This document shows, piece by piece, positions 24,880 to 31,565 of a DNA stretch of 39,938 nt. Position numbers and translations under genes: made by a program. Numbering within the stretch: position 1 is the stretch's first letter; each line of letters opens with the position of its first letter. The notes beneath the pieces are model-generated. The model searched no databases, was not told where the DNA came from, and saw only the letters and a program-made list of their open reading frames with translations. Source of the stretch: Ruminococcus flavefaciens (GTDB lineage Bacteria; Bacillota; Clostridia; Oscillospirales; Ruminococcaceae); the NCBI GenBank assembly GCA_902760805.1, contig CACWHY010000021.1, forward strand, positions 1 through 39,938, given 5' to 3'.

Positions 24880-25168
24880 AAGCTATTCCGATACCTTCAC
24901 AGGCCAGGCCGACAAAAATATCCGCCAGATCCTCTGTGAGGATCCGGACGAGGAGGACAACAGACAGCGGCTGCGGCGGATCCTGTTAAATGTTATTAAA
25001 AATGAGCTTACTCCGAGACAAAAGGAGATAATTATGCTATACTATTTTAAGAACATGGATATCGTCCAGATCGGAAAAATGCTGGGGATCACTCCTCAGG
25101 CAGTCTCGGCGGCTATGGCCCGTGGAAGGCTGAGAATGTACAGGATACTGAAATACTACTTGATATAG
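24866..25168 (+). CDS. Small sigma-70 region 4-like DNA-binding protein
   Basis: A 100-residue protein. Residues about 48-95 form a sigma-70 region 4 helix-turn-helix: LTPRQKEIIMLYYF, then IGKMLGITPQAVSAAMARGR. There is no region 2, so it cannot act as a full sigma factor alone. Proteins of this form occur as phage-type or accessory transcription factors. It overlaps the upstream small gene by 14 nt and ends 9 nt before the decarboxylase-family gene. With the SOS-box-like promoter it could be a damage-responsive regulator; that is inference. Confidence 0.8.
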   Translation: MPRRESYSDTFTGQADKNIRQILCEDPDEEDNRQRLRRILLNVIKNELTPRQKEIIMLYYFKNMDIVQIGKMLGITPQAVSAAMARGRLRMYRILKYYLI

Positions 25169-25177
25169 GAGAAATAT

Positions 25178-26503
25178 ATGGAAACACCGATCATTGATCT
25201 TTTGGAAAAATACGCCGGCGCAGGCACTCTGCGCTGCCATATGCCGGGACACAAGGGCTGCCGCCGGAGAGCTGTGGGGGAGGTCTTTCCCCTGGACATA
25301 ACCGAGATAAAGGGCGCCGACAGCCTCTTTGAGGCCAGCGGCATCATCAGGCGCAGCGAGAAGCTCATCTCCGGGCTCTATGGCACAGCGGACACCCTGT
25401 TCTCCGCAGGAGGCTCCACCCTCTGCATACAGGGTATGCTGGCCGCCATGAAGCTCACAGGCCGCCATGTGATCGCCGCAAGGAACGTCCACCGTGCCTT
25501 CCTCAACGCTGCGGCGCTGCTGGACATCCAGCCGGAATGGCTCATGCCTGAGTATTCCGGCAGCCTGCTCACCGGTGAGATCTCGCCGGAAAGGGCGGAG
25601 GAAATGCTCTGCAAGCAGAAGGATCCGGCCTGCCTTTATGTCACCTCCCCTGACTACACCGGGAAATGCGCCGACATCAAGGCGCTGGCGGAGGTCTGCC
25701 ACAGGCACGGGGCTCTGCTGATCGTGGATAACGCCCACGGCGCCCACCTGCACTTCTTCCCGGAAAGCCGCCACCCGATCGCTCTGGGAGCCGATATGTG
25801 CTGCGATTCCGCCCACAAAATGCTGCCTGCCCTGACCGGAGGAGCCTTCCTCCACACCGCACGGCCGGAGCTCGCCGGTCTGCTGAGGCAGGGAATGTCA
25901 ATGTTCGGCTCCACCAGCCCCTCCTACCTGATCATGGGCTCCCTGGAGCTGTGCGGCGAGTACATCGAGGAGGAGATCCGGGGCGATATACTGCGGCGGC
26001 TGCCCCTTATCAGCGGCCTGAAGGAGAGCTTTTCCGGAAGGCTGAAATTCGCAGAGGGCGAGCCCTTCCACATCACCGTAAAGGCTGCCGAGAGCGGCTT
26101 TGACGGGGACGAGCTTGGGGAGCTCCTGCGGAAAAACGGCGTGGAATGTGAGTATTCCGACAGGGAGCTGCTGATCCTGCTGATGTCGCCGGTGAGCCCG
26201 GAGAAGGACTTCACCCGGCTGAAAGAGGCGCTGGAAAGGGCGCTCTCACAGGCAAAACGCCACAAGGCCTCCACGGAGCCCTTTGCCATGGAGCTCCCCC
26301 GAAAGGCCATGACCATACGCCAGGCGGCGCTGTCGCCCTGCCGAGAGATCCCGGTGGAGGAGGCTCAGGGGCGGATCTGCGCATCGGTGAAGGTGCCCTG
26401 TCCCCCGGCGATCCCCATAGCTGCCAGCGGAGAGGTGATCTCAGCCGAGACCATAAATATTTTCAAAAGGTATGGCATTTCTTCCGTAATTGTGGTAGAA
26501 TAA
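25178..26503 (+). CDS. Orn/Lys/Arg decarboxylase family PLP enzyme (YaaO-like)
   Basis: A 441-residue PLP-dependent fold-type I protein. PLP motifs are visible: the GGSTLC loop (about 79-84), Asp184 in VDNAHGAH, and the Schiff-base Lys214 in DSAHK. The N-terminal CHMPGHKG is the usual start of this family. It lacks the wing domain of inducible amino-acid decarboxylases and has the length of B. subtilis YaaO. In B. subtilis yaaO also lies near holB and yaaT, so the synteny agrees. Arginine, lysine or agmatine-pathway activity cannot be told apart from sequence. AGGAGA precedes the ATG. Confidence 0.85.
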   Translation: METPIIDLLEKYAGAGTLRCHMPGHKGCRRRAVGEVFPLDITEIKGADSLFEASGIIRRSEKLISGLYGTADTLFSAGGSTLCIQGMLAAMKLTGRHVIAARNVHRAFLNAAALLDIQPEWLMPEYSGSLLTGEISPERAEEMLCKQKDPACLYVTSPDYTGKCADIKALAEVCHRHGALLIVDNAHGAHLHFFPESRHPIALGADMCCDSAHKMLPALTGGAFLHTARPELAGLLRQGMSMFGSTSPSYLIMGSLELCGEYIEEEIRGDILRRLPLISGLKESFSGRLKFAEGEPFHITVKAAESGFDGDELGELLRKNGVECEYSDRELLILLMSPVSPEKDFTRLKEALERALSQAKRHKASTEPFAMELPRKAMTIRQAALSPCREIPVEEAQGRICASVKVPCPPAIPIAASGEVISAETINIFKRYGISSVIVVE

Positions 26504-26660
26504 TAGTTGATAGCTGTTAGCCGTCAGCTATTAGTTTCCGACTTACGGCGGACGTATTTGAGATATGGATCGTAAGGGAGCCGCCATGGGCCTCCCGGCC
26601 GCACCCACGCTCATCAAAAACAGATAACTAGCCAAACATCAAGCAAAAAGTGAGGCTTTT
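26504..26660. repeat. Intergenic relic of the palindromic repeat family
   Basis: An ATAGCTG/CAGCTAT inverted repeat (26510-26531) is followed by a CTTACG/CGTAAG pair. A degenerate GGGAG...CCTCCCGGCC unit (26576-26600) resembles the repeats at 30528-30907. No gene or clear promoter is seen. Confidence 0.55.
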
Positions 26661-27644
26661 ATGAAAAAGATATATGGAAACGATGCGCTGATCGGGACCC
26701 TTAACGCCATGGTCCGCAGCGGAAGGACTGCACAGTCCCTCATCTTTTATGGCGAATCCGGCAGCGGCCGCTTTACCGCCGCCTCATACTATACGGCTCA
26801 GCTGGTGTGCCAGTCCCCCGTGGACAGCGCTCCCTGCGGAGAATGCCCGGCGTGCAGAGCTGTACGCTATGCCAGCCACCCGGACGTGACCCTCGTCCCC
26901 ACCAGCGGCAAGCTGGGAGGCTACTCTGTGGAAACTGCCCGTGCGGTCTGCGCAGATGCCTTCGTCAAGCCCAACAACCGCTCCGGCAGGAAGGTCTACA
27001 TCTTCCGCAACTGCCGAAATATGGACGTGCGCACTCAGAACACCCTCCTGAAGCTGATCGAGGAGCCCCCTGAGTACGCCACATTCCTCTTTACTGCGGA
27101 GTCAAAATATGAGTTCCTCCCAACGATCATCTCACGGTGTATCTGCTTCGGACTGTCCCTTTGCACCGAGGAGGAGTCCCGTATGGCGCTCCGGGAGGAG
27201 GGCTACGGCGAGGAGGAGATCGAGCGGGCTGTGAGCTGCTTTCACGGCAATGTGGGTATGTGCTCACGGTACATCATGGACGAAAAGCTCCGCAAGCTGG
27301 TGGATTTGACAAAAGCGCTGACTGATAGTATAATAAGAAAGGACGAGTACGGCCTCAACTGCGCTTTCTATTCAGTGGGAAGCGAAAGGGAAAACGTCAG
27401 GAACGTGCTCTCTATGACAGACAAGCTGTTCAGAGATGCCGCTGTTCTGGCAAAAGACAGCGACGCTAAAACTATCAGCTGCTTCCCCGACGGCGCCGCA
27501 AGGCTCTCTCAGACCATCACCGCTTATCAGTCCGCAAGGATCCACTATAAGCTGGAAAAGGCCTGGGACGCAGTTCAGCACAACGTCAGCGTACCCCTGG
27601 TGCTGGCCGGCCTTTGCGCCGAAATGATGGAGATCGTCAGCTGA
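26661..27644 (+). CDS. holB: DNA polymerase III delta' subunit
   Basis: A 327-residue AAA+ clamp-loader subunit. The P-loop reads GESGSGRF (31-38), with Arg where the essential Lys would be; delta' subunits do not bind ATP, so this is normal. A zinc module is formed by C50, C59, C62 and C65. The SRC motif appears in IISRCICF, and the sensor region is NTLLKLIEEPPEY. It helps load the beta clamp at the replication fork. It is followed 27 nt later by yaaT, the order found across Firmicutes, though tmk is not next to it here. Confidence 0.92.
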   Translation: MKKIYGNDALIGTLNAMVRSGRTAQSLIFYGESGSGRFTAASYYTAQLVCQSPVDSAPCGECPACRAVRYASHPDVTLVPTSGKLGGYSVETARAVCADAFVKPNNRSGRKVYIFRNCRNMDVRTQNTLLKLIEEPPEYATFLFTAESKYEFLPTIISRCICFGLSLCTEEESRMALREEGYGEEEIERAVSCFHGNVGMCSRYIMDEKLRKLVDLTKALTDSIIRKDEYGLNCAFYSVGSERENVRNVLSMTDKLFRDAAVLAKDSDAKTISCFPDGAARLSQTITAYQSARIHYKLEKAWDAVQHNVSVPLVLAGLCAEMMEIVS

Positions 27645-27671
27645 TATACCATATACAGATCGGAGTATTTT

Positions 27672-28538
27672 ATGAAAGAAATAGTTGGTATCCGCTTCAA
27701 AAAGGGCGGAAAGGTCTACTACTTCTCGCCGGAAAAGATCCGGGCCAATATCGGCGATATGGCTATCGTCGAGACTGTCCGTGGTGTCGAGTGCGGAGAG
27801 GTGGTCATCGCTAACAGAGAGATCGACGACAGCAATATCTCCTCCCCTCTCAAGCCCATAATCAGGCTTGCAGACGCAAACGACATGAAGACCCTTGAGC
27901 GCAACAAGCAGCGTGAGAAGGACGCCTTCCGTGTGTGCGAGGAGAAGATCGCCCTGCGCAAGCTGAATATGAAGCTGGTGGACGTGGAGTGTACCTTCGA
28001 CAACAACAAGCTGCTGTTCTACTTCACAGCAGAGAACCGTGTGGACTTCCGTGAGCTGGTCAAGGACCTGGCTGCGGTGTTCAGAACAAGGATCGAGCTG
28101 CGCCAGATAGGTGTCCGTGACGAGGCCAAGATCTTAGGCGGACTGGGTATCTGCGGAAGAGAATTCTGCTGCAAGAGCCACCTGGGCGACTTCCAGCCCG
28201 TTTCCATAAAAATGGCCAAGGAGCAGGGACTTTCCCTCAACCCCACCAAGATCTCAGGCACCTGCGGAAGACTTATGTGCTGCCTGAAAAACGAGCAGAA
28301 CGCCTATGAGGAGCTGCTGAAGATCACTCCCAAAATGGGAGCTCTGGTAGTTACTCCCGACGGCGATAAGGGCAGAGTTGAGGACGTTAACCTGATCACA
28401 GGCAAGCTCAGGATCAAGACCGAGAAGTCAGAGGTGCCCGTTACTCTTGACAGAAGCGAGGTCAAGCTGCTGAAGGACGGCCAGATCAAGATCCGCAAGG
28501 ACGAGCGTGACGCCCTGAAAAAGCTAGAGGACAAGTAA
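27672..28538 (+). CDS. yaaT: PSP1 domain protein YaaT (RicT)
   Basis: A 288-residue cytoplasmic protein. It carries the PSP1 C-terminal domain, with two cysteine clusters, CGREFCC (C161, C166, C167) and CGRLMCC (C198, C203, C204). In B. subtilis RicT these serve Fe-S binding in the Ric complex, which stimulates RNase Y-dependent mRNA maturation and affects sporulation, competence and biofilm. The position after holB is conserved. The next gene starts immediately after its stop. Confidence 0.92.
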   Translation: MKEIVGIRFKKGGKVYYFSPEKIRANIGDMAIVETVRGVECGEVVIANREIDDSNISSPLKPIIRLADANDMKTLERNKQREKDAFRVCEEKIALRKLNMKLVDVECTFDNNKLLFYFTAENRVDFRELVKDLAAVFRTRIELRQIGVRDEAKILGGLGICGREFCCKSHLGDFQPVSIKMAKEQGLSLNPTKISGTCGRLMCCLKNEQNAYEELLKITPKMGALVVTPDGDKGRVEDVNLITGKLRIKTEKSEVPVTLDRSEVKLLKDGQIKIRKDERDALKKLEDK

Positions 28539-29177
28539 GTGGAAAAAATAAATTACGGCAGGCTCCTTGACGATAAGCTCAGGGAGCTTGGCATTTCCGG
28601 AGAAAGGCCTTCCCTGCTGCTCCATGCCTGCTGTGCGCCGTGCAGCAGCCATACACTGTGGCTCCTGGATAAGTATTTCCGGATAACCCTTTATTTCTGC
28701 AACCCCAATATCGCTCCCGAGGAGGAGTACGACTACCGCCGGGAAGAGCTGAAAAGGCTGGTAAGGGAAATGAGGCTCAGTGTGCAGATCATCGAGGAGG
28801 ACTACGACCCGGCGCCCTTCTATGAGCTGGCAAAGGGTCTGGAGGATCAGCCGGAGCGTGGCGAGCGATGCCGGAAATGTATCGGCTATCGGCTGGAAAA
28901 GACCGCTCAGAAGGCCAAGGAGACCGGGGCGGAGTATTTCTCCACCACCCTCACCATAAGCCCCCACAAGGACTGCGCCTTCATCAACGAAAAGGGAGCA
29001 GAGCTCAGCGAAAAATACGGCGTGCCTTACCTTTTCTCCGACCTGAAAAAGCACGACGGCTACAAGCATTCGATCCAGCTTTCCAAGCAGTACAGCCTCT
29101 ATCGGCAGGACTACTGCGGCTGCATCTACAGCAAGATGAGCCGTGAGGCGCAGAAGGCTGAGGGAAGCCAAAAATGA
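28539..29177 (+). CDS. queH: Epoxyqueuosine reductase QueH
   Basis: A 212-residue enzyme catalysing the last step of queuosine synthesis in tRNA, the reduction of epoxyqueuosine. It is the non-cobalamin QueH type. Metal-site cysteines are visible: HACCAPC (C31, C32, C35), RCRKC (C111, C114) and DYCGC near the C-terminus. The start is a GTG directly after the yaaT TAA, with GAGG in the end of yaaT; the two are coupled. Its end overlaps the next gene by 4 nt (ATGA). Confidence 0.92.
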   Translation: MEKINYGRLLDDKLRELGISGERPSLLLHACCAPCSSHTLWLLDKYFRITLYFCNPNIAPEEEYDYRREELKRLVREMRLSVQIIEEDYDPAPFYELAKGLEDQPERGERCRKCIGYRLEKTAQKAKETGAEYFSTTLTISPHKDCAFINEKGAELSEKYGVPYLFSDLKKHDGYKHSIQLSKQYSLYRQDYCGCIYSKMSREAQKAEGSQK

Positions 29178-29965
29178 GCGGCGGGGCTGTTTTTTCCGGC
29201 AGCACAACGCTGGGATATTTCATTCTGGGAGCCTTCTATATCCTGCTCCCGGTGACCGCCTGGCTGGTGCTGAAAAAAGCCGGAACAGCGTCGGTCTGGC
29301 CTGTTGCAGTGGGAGCCGTTGTGTACTTCCTCACCACCCGGCTCAGCGACCTTTCCGCCTGCGTCATAGGCGCCTCCGGAGACCTGGCTTACAAGGCGGC
29401 GGTCAGTGCGGAGCTGGTCTGCGTTTTTGAGGAGGTGGGCCGCTATCTGGCCATGAGGTACCCCGTTGCCAACATCAAAACGATGAATTCGGCGGTTTGC
29501 TACGGCATCGGACACGCCGGTCTGGAGTGCTGGATCCGGGGCTTCGGCTCGCTGAAGATCATGAGCTACGGCAGCAGGAGCCTTGACAGCTTCACCGCCG
29601 GGAAAACTCCCGAAAAGGCGGCTCAGATCACAGAACGGCTGGCTGAACTGGCGGATCATCCGCTGTACATGAGCCTGCTGGACTGCATTTGCGCTTTGTC
29701 CGTTTTTGGTGTACATATCGCACTGAGCCTGCTGATCTTCACCAAGATCAATGACACCGGACTGCTGCGGTGGCTGCTGGCCGCGATCGGGCTGCACTAC
29801 TTCGTGAACTGCTCGGGCTGGCTGGCGTCCTTTGCGGAGATCCCGCTGGTGAGAGAACTTGTGGGGATAGGCAGCGGAATGATCGTGATAGCTGTAGTTT
29901 GCCGGATCATAGGCATAAAAGACCGTATCGGCCAGATCCGATACCCCGAATTCCGGGAGGAATGA
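29174..29965 (+). CDS. YhfC-family intramembrane metalloprotease-like protein
   Basis: A 263-residue polytopic membrane protein. The conserved family motifs are visible: EEVGRY (86-91), GIGHAGLE (111-118) and a later LHYFVN. These resemble the EExxR / H / H layout of CPBP-like intramembrane proteases. Activity and substrates of the family are poorly known. It overlaps queH by ATGA, so it is translated from the same message. The downstream ybaK starts 12 nt later. Confidence 0.82.
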   Translation: MSGGAVFSGSTTLGYFILGAFYILLPVTAWLVLKKAGTASVWPVAVGAVVYFLTTRLSDLSACVIGASGDLAYKAAVSAELVCVFEEVGRYLAMRYPVANIKTMNSAVCYGIGHAGLECWIRGFGSLKIMSYGSRSLDSFTAGKTPEKAAQITERLAELADHPLYMSLLDCICALSVFGVHIALSLLIFTKINDTGLLRWLLAAIGLHYFVNCSGWLASFAEIPLVRELVGIGSGMIVIAVVCRIIGIKDRIGQIRYPEFREE

Positions 29966-29977
29966 AAAGGAGAGACC

Positions 29978-30454
29978 ATGGGCAAGGAACTTAAAACTAA
30001 CGCTGTGCGCTTTCTGGAGAAATGCGGCATAGCCTACGAGATACAGACCTACGAATGCGAGGAATTCATCGACGGGATCCACGTTGCCGAAAAACTGGGG
30101 CAGCCCCTTGAGGAGACCTTCAAGACCCTGGTTGCACAGGGGAAGTCCGGCAGCTATTACTGCTTCCTGCTGCCCGTTGCGCTGGAGCTGGACCTGAAGA
30201 AGGCGGCGAAAAGCGTGGGCGAGAAGTCGGTGGAGCTGCTCCATGTCAAGGACATCACCAAGGTCACGGGCTACGTCCGGGGCGGCTGTACGCCGATCGG
30301 CATGAAGAAGCAGTTCATGACAGTTGTGGATAAGTCCGGCGAGGAGCTGGAGAAATTCTACATCAGCGGCGGACGTATCGGCACGCAGATCAGGCTGAGT
30401 CCCGGCCAGCTGGTAAAGGCGATCCGGGGAAAATTCGAGGACATCGTACAGTGA
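29978..30454 (+). CDS. ybaK: Cys-tRNA(Pro) deacylase YbaK/EbsC
   Basis: A 158-residue trans-editing enzyme that hydrolyses mischarged Cys-tRNA(Pro). The family core GYVRGGCTPIGMKK and the substrate-site Lys in FKTLVAQG are present. AAAAGGAGAG lies before the ATG. It is the last gene of the run that began at 24.6 kb and is followed at once by a terminator. Three of the last five genes of this run (queH, ybaK and yaaT) concern tRNA or RNA metabolism. Confidence 0.92.
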   Translation: MGKELKTNAVRFLEKCGIAYEIQTYECEEFIDGIHVAEKLGQPLEETFKTLVAQGKSGSYYCFLLPVALELDLKKAAKSVGEKSVELLHVKDITKVTGYVRGGCTPIGMKKQFMTVVDKSGEELEKFYISGGRIGTQIRLSPGQLVKAIRGKFEDIVQ

Positions 30455-30456
30455 AA

Positions 30457-30475
30457 GGGCGGACTTGTTCCGCCC
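30457..30475 (+). terminator. Terminator after ybaK
   Basis: GGGCGGA / TCCGCCC stem with a 5-nt loop, followed by CCATTTTTTA, 2 nt after the stop. Confidence 0.85.
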
Positions 30476-30527
30476 CCATTTTTTATGCTGTTCGCTCGGT
30501 CTTCTGCGAAATGTACCGATAATCGCA

Positions 30528-30907
30528 ATGTAGGGGACGGCGTCCTCGACGTCCCGTCCTTTGGGACAATGTATGCGGAAATGTAGGGGCGGATAATATC
30601 CGCCCTGCCTTCTGCAAAATGCACCAATCACCGCAATGTAGGGGAGGCCGCCCTCGGCCTCCCGGCCATTCCGAAAACATCTGCCGAAACGAATTGTAGG
30701 GGAGGTTGTCCTCGACGTCCCGGCCTTTGGGACAATGTATGCGGAAATGTAGGGGCGGATATTATCCGCCCGGCCATTTGAAAAACGTATCGTTTAACGA
30801 ATTGTAGGGGAGGCCGCCCTCGGCCTCCCGGCCATTCTCGATGTCCCGGCCTTTGGGACAACCTGTGCGGTAACAACATGGTGGGGCGATGTGGGCATCG
30901 CCCCCTA
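30528..30907. repeat. Cluster of TGTAGGGG palindromic repeats
   Basis: Seven GC-rich palindromes each begin GTAGGGG or TGGGG and end in the complementary CCCC or CGCCC, often followed by GGCC. They start near 30535, 30594, 30639, 30697, 30750, 30804 and 30880. Three closely related core types alternate: GGCGGATATTATCCGCC, GGAGGCCGCCCTCGGCCTCC and GGACG...CGTCC. Spacers of about 20-29 nt are themselves related, with TTTGGGACAATGTATGCG recurring. They resemble dispersed REP-like elements of Clostridia. Open frames here are artefacts of the repeats. Confidence 0.85.
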
Positions 30908-30942
30908 CGTTTTGTTGTCCGTCAGACCAACGCCTCGCAAAT

Positions 30943-31207
30943 GCAAAGAGGAACACCTCCTAGAGGGGAGGGGCAAAGGCAAGCCCACACAAAGGCCGCC
31001 TTCGGCTATGCACCAGATCTGCTTGCATATTTTCCGCCCTCTCGCACAGAGATCCCTTGCAATACATATAGTATGGCTGCGGGATCTCTGCACGATTTGA
31101 CGAAAAATCTGACTGCGCATCTCCGGCACATCCTTTGTGTGGTCTTGCCTAAAAAACCGGTACAAAAGCCGGTGCGCCCCTCCCCTCTATACGGTTTTCC
31201 TCTCTGC
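30943..31207. repeat. 265-bp imperfect long inverted repeat (hairpin element)
   Basis: Arms match in order from outside to centre. GCAAAGAGGAA (30943) pairs with TTCCTCTCTGC (ending 31207), TAGAGGGGAGGGGC (30961-30974) with GCCCCTCCCCTCTA (31176-31189), GGCAAG with CTTGCC, CCACACAAAGG (30985-30995) with CCTTTGTGTGG (31132-31142), and CAGAGATCCC (31047-31056) with GGGATCTCTG (31081-31090). The apical loop is 24 nt. The right arm has a side hairpin ACCGG/CCGGT (31156-31173). No open frame with a ribosome-binding site is present. Confidence 0.85.
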
Positions 31208-31257
31208 ACTCTCTTTTCCCTCACTCCCCACCCCCACCGGCTTTTGACTGTTCTTCG

Positions 31258-31345
31258 CCGGGCGGACACATGGGTCCGCCCCTACAATTCATTCGGGCAT
31301 ATGATGTCCAAAAGGCCGGGCGGATAATATTCGCCCCTACTCCAC
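31258..31345 (-). repeat. Two inverted copies of the TGTAGGGG palindrome
   Basis: GGGCGGACACATGGGTCCGCCC (with CTACAATTC after it, 31258-31290) and GGGCGGATAATATTCGCCCC (31316-31345) are minus-oriented copies of the repeats at 30528-30907. They flank the long inverted repeat on its other side. Confidence 0.8.
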
Positions 31346-31472
31346 ATCGTCCCGGTGTGGAAAATAATCTCTGCCGACCGCACCATTCTCCACATCCTCC
31401 TGACCGCTTCGGAAGAACTATGACAAATTGTGCTTTTTTTGCCGGCGTTAAGGCTAGAAATTGGCCAAAGCG

Positions 31473-31501
31473 TTGACAAATCTCCGTTTTTTTGCTATAA
31501 T
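31473..31501 (+). promoter_or_regulatory. Promoter of the rhamnogalacturonan lyase gene
   Basis: Perfect TTGACA (31473-31478), 17-bp spacer, perfect TATAAT (31496-31501). The leader is about 58 nt. Confidence 0.9.
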
Positions 31502-31565
31502 GTTATAAACAATAATGATTTACACAATTAGGCTTGCGTTCAAATTTCAATTAGGAGGAATAATT

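Noticed and set aside
25178-26503. Truncated biodegradative arginine/lysine decarboxylase pseudogene
   Set aside because: The PLP motifs and Lys are intact and the length matches the short YaaO-type members found near holB and yaaT.
26661-27644. Defective P-loop in HolB (Arg instead of Lys) as a sign of a broken gene
   Set aside because: Delta' subunits do not bind ATP and commonly lack the P-loop Lys; the zinc module and SRC motif are intact.
29126-30631. 501-codon minus-strand frame opposite yhfC-like and ybaK genes
   Set aside because: It is antisense to conserved genes and runs into the repeat island; the composition is typical of a mirror frame.
30528-30907. CRISPR-like alternation of repeats and about 20-29-nt spacers
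   Set aside because: The repeats are variable GC-rich palindromes of three types, the spacers are similar to each other, and no cas gene is present.
30878-31327. Open frames across the repeat island, including a 149-codon plus-strand frame
   Set aside because: They translate palindromic repeats and the long inverted repeat, have no ribosome-binding site and show low-complexity composition.
31515-31565. Upstream ATG of the rhamnogalacturonan lyase frame
   Set aside because: It lies close to the predicted transcription start without a ribosome-binding site, and AGGAGG precedes the ATG at 31566, which gives a proper signal peptide.
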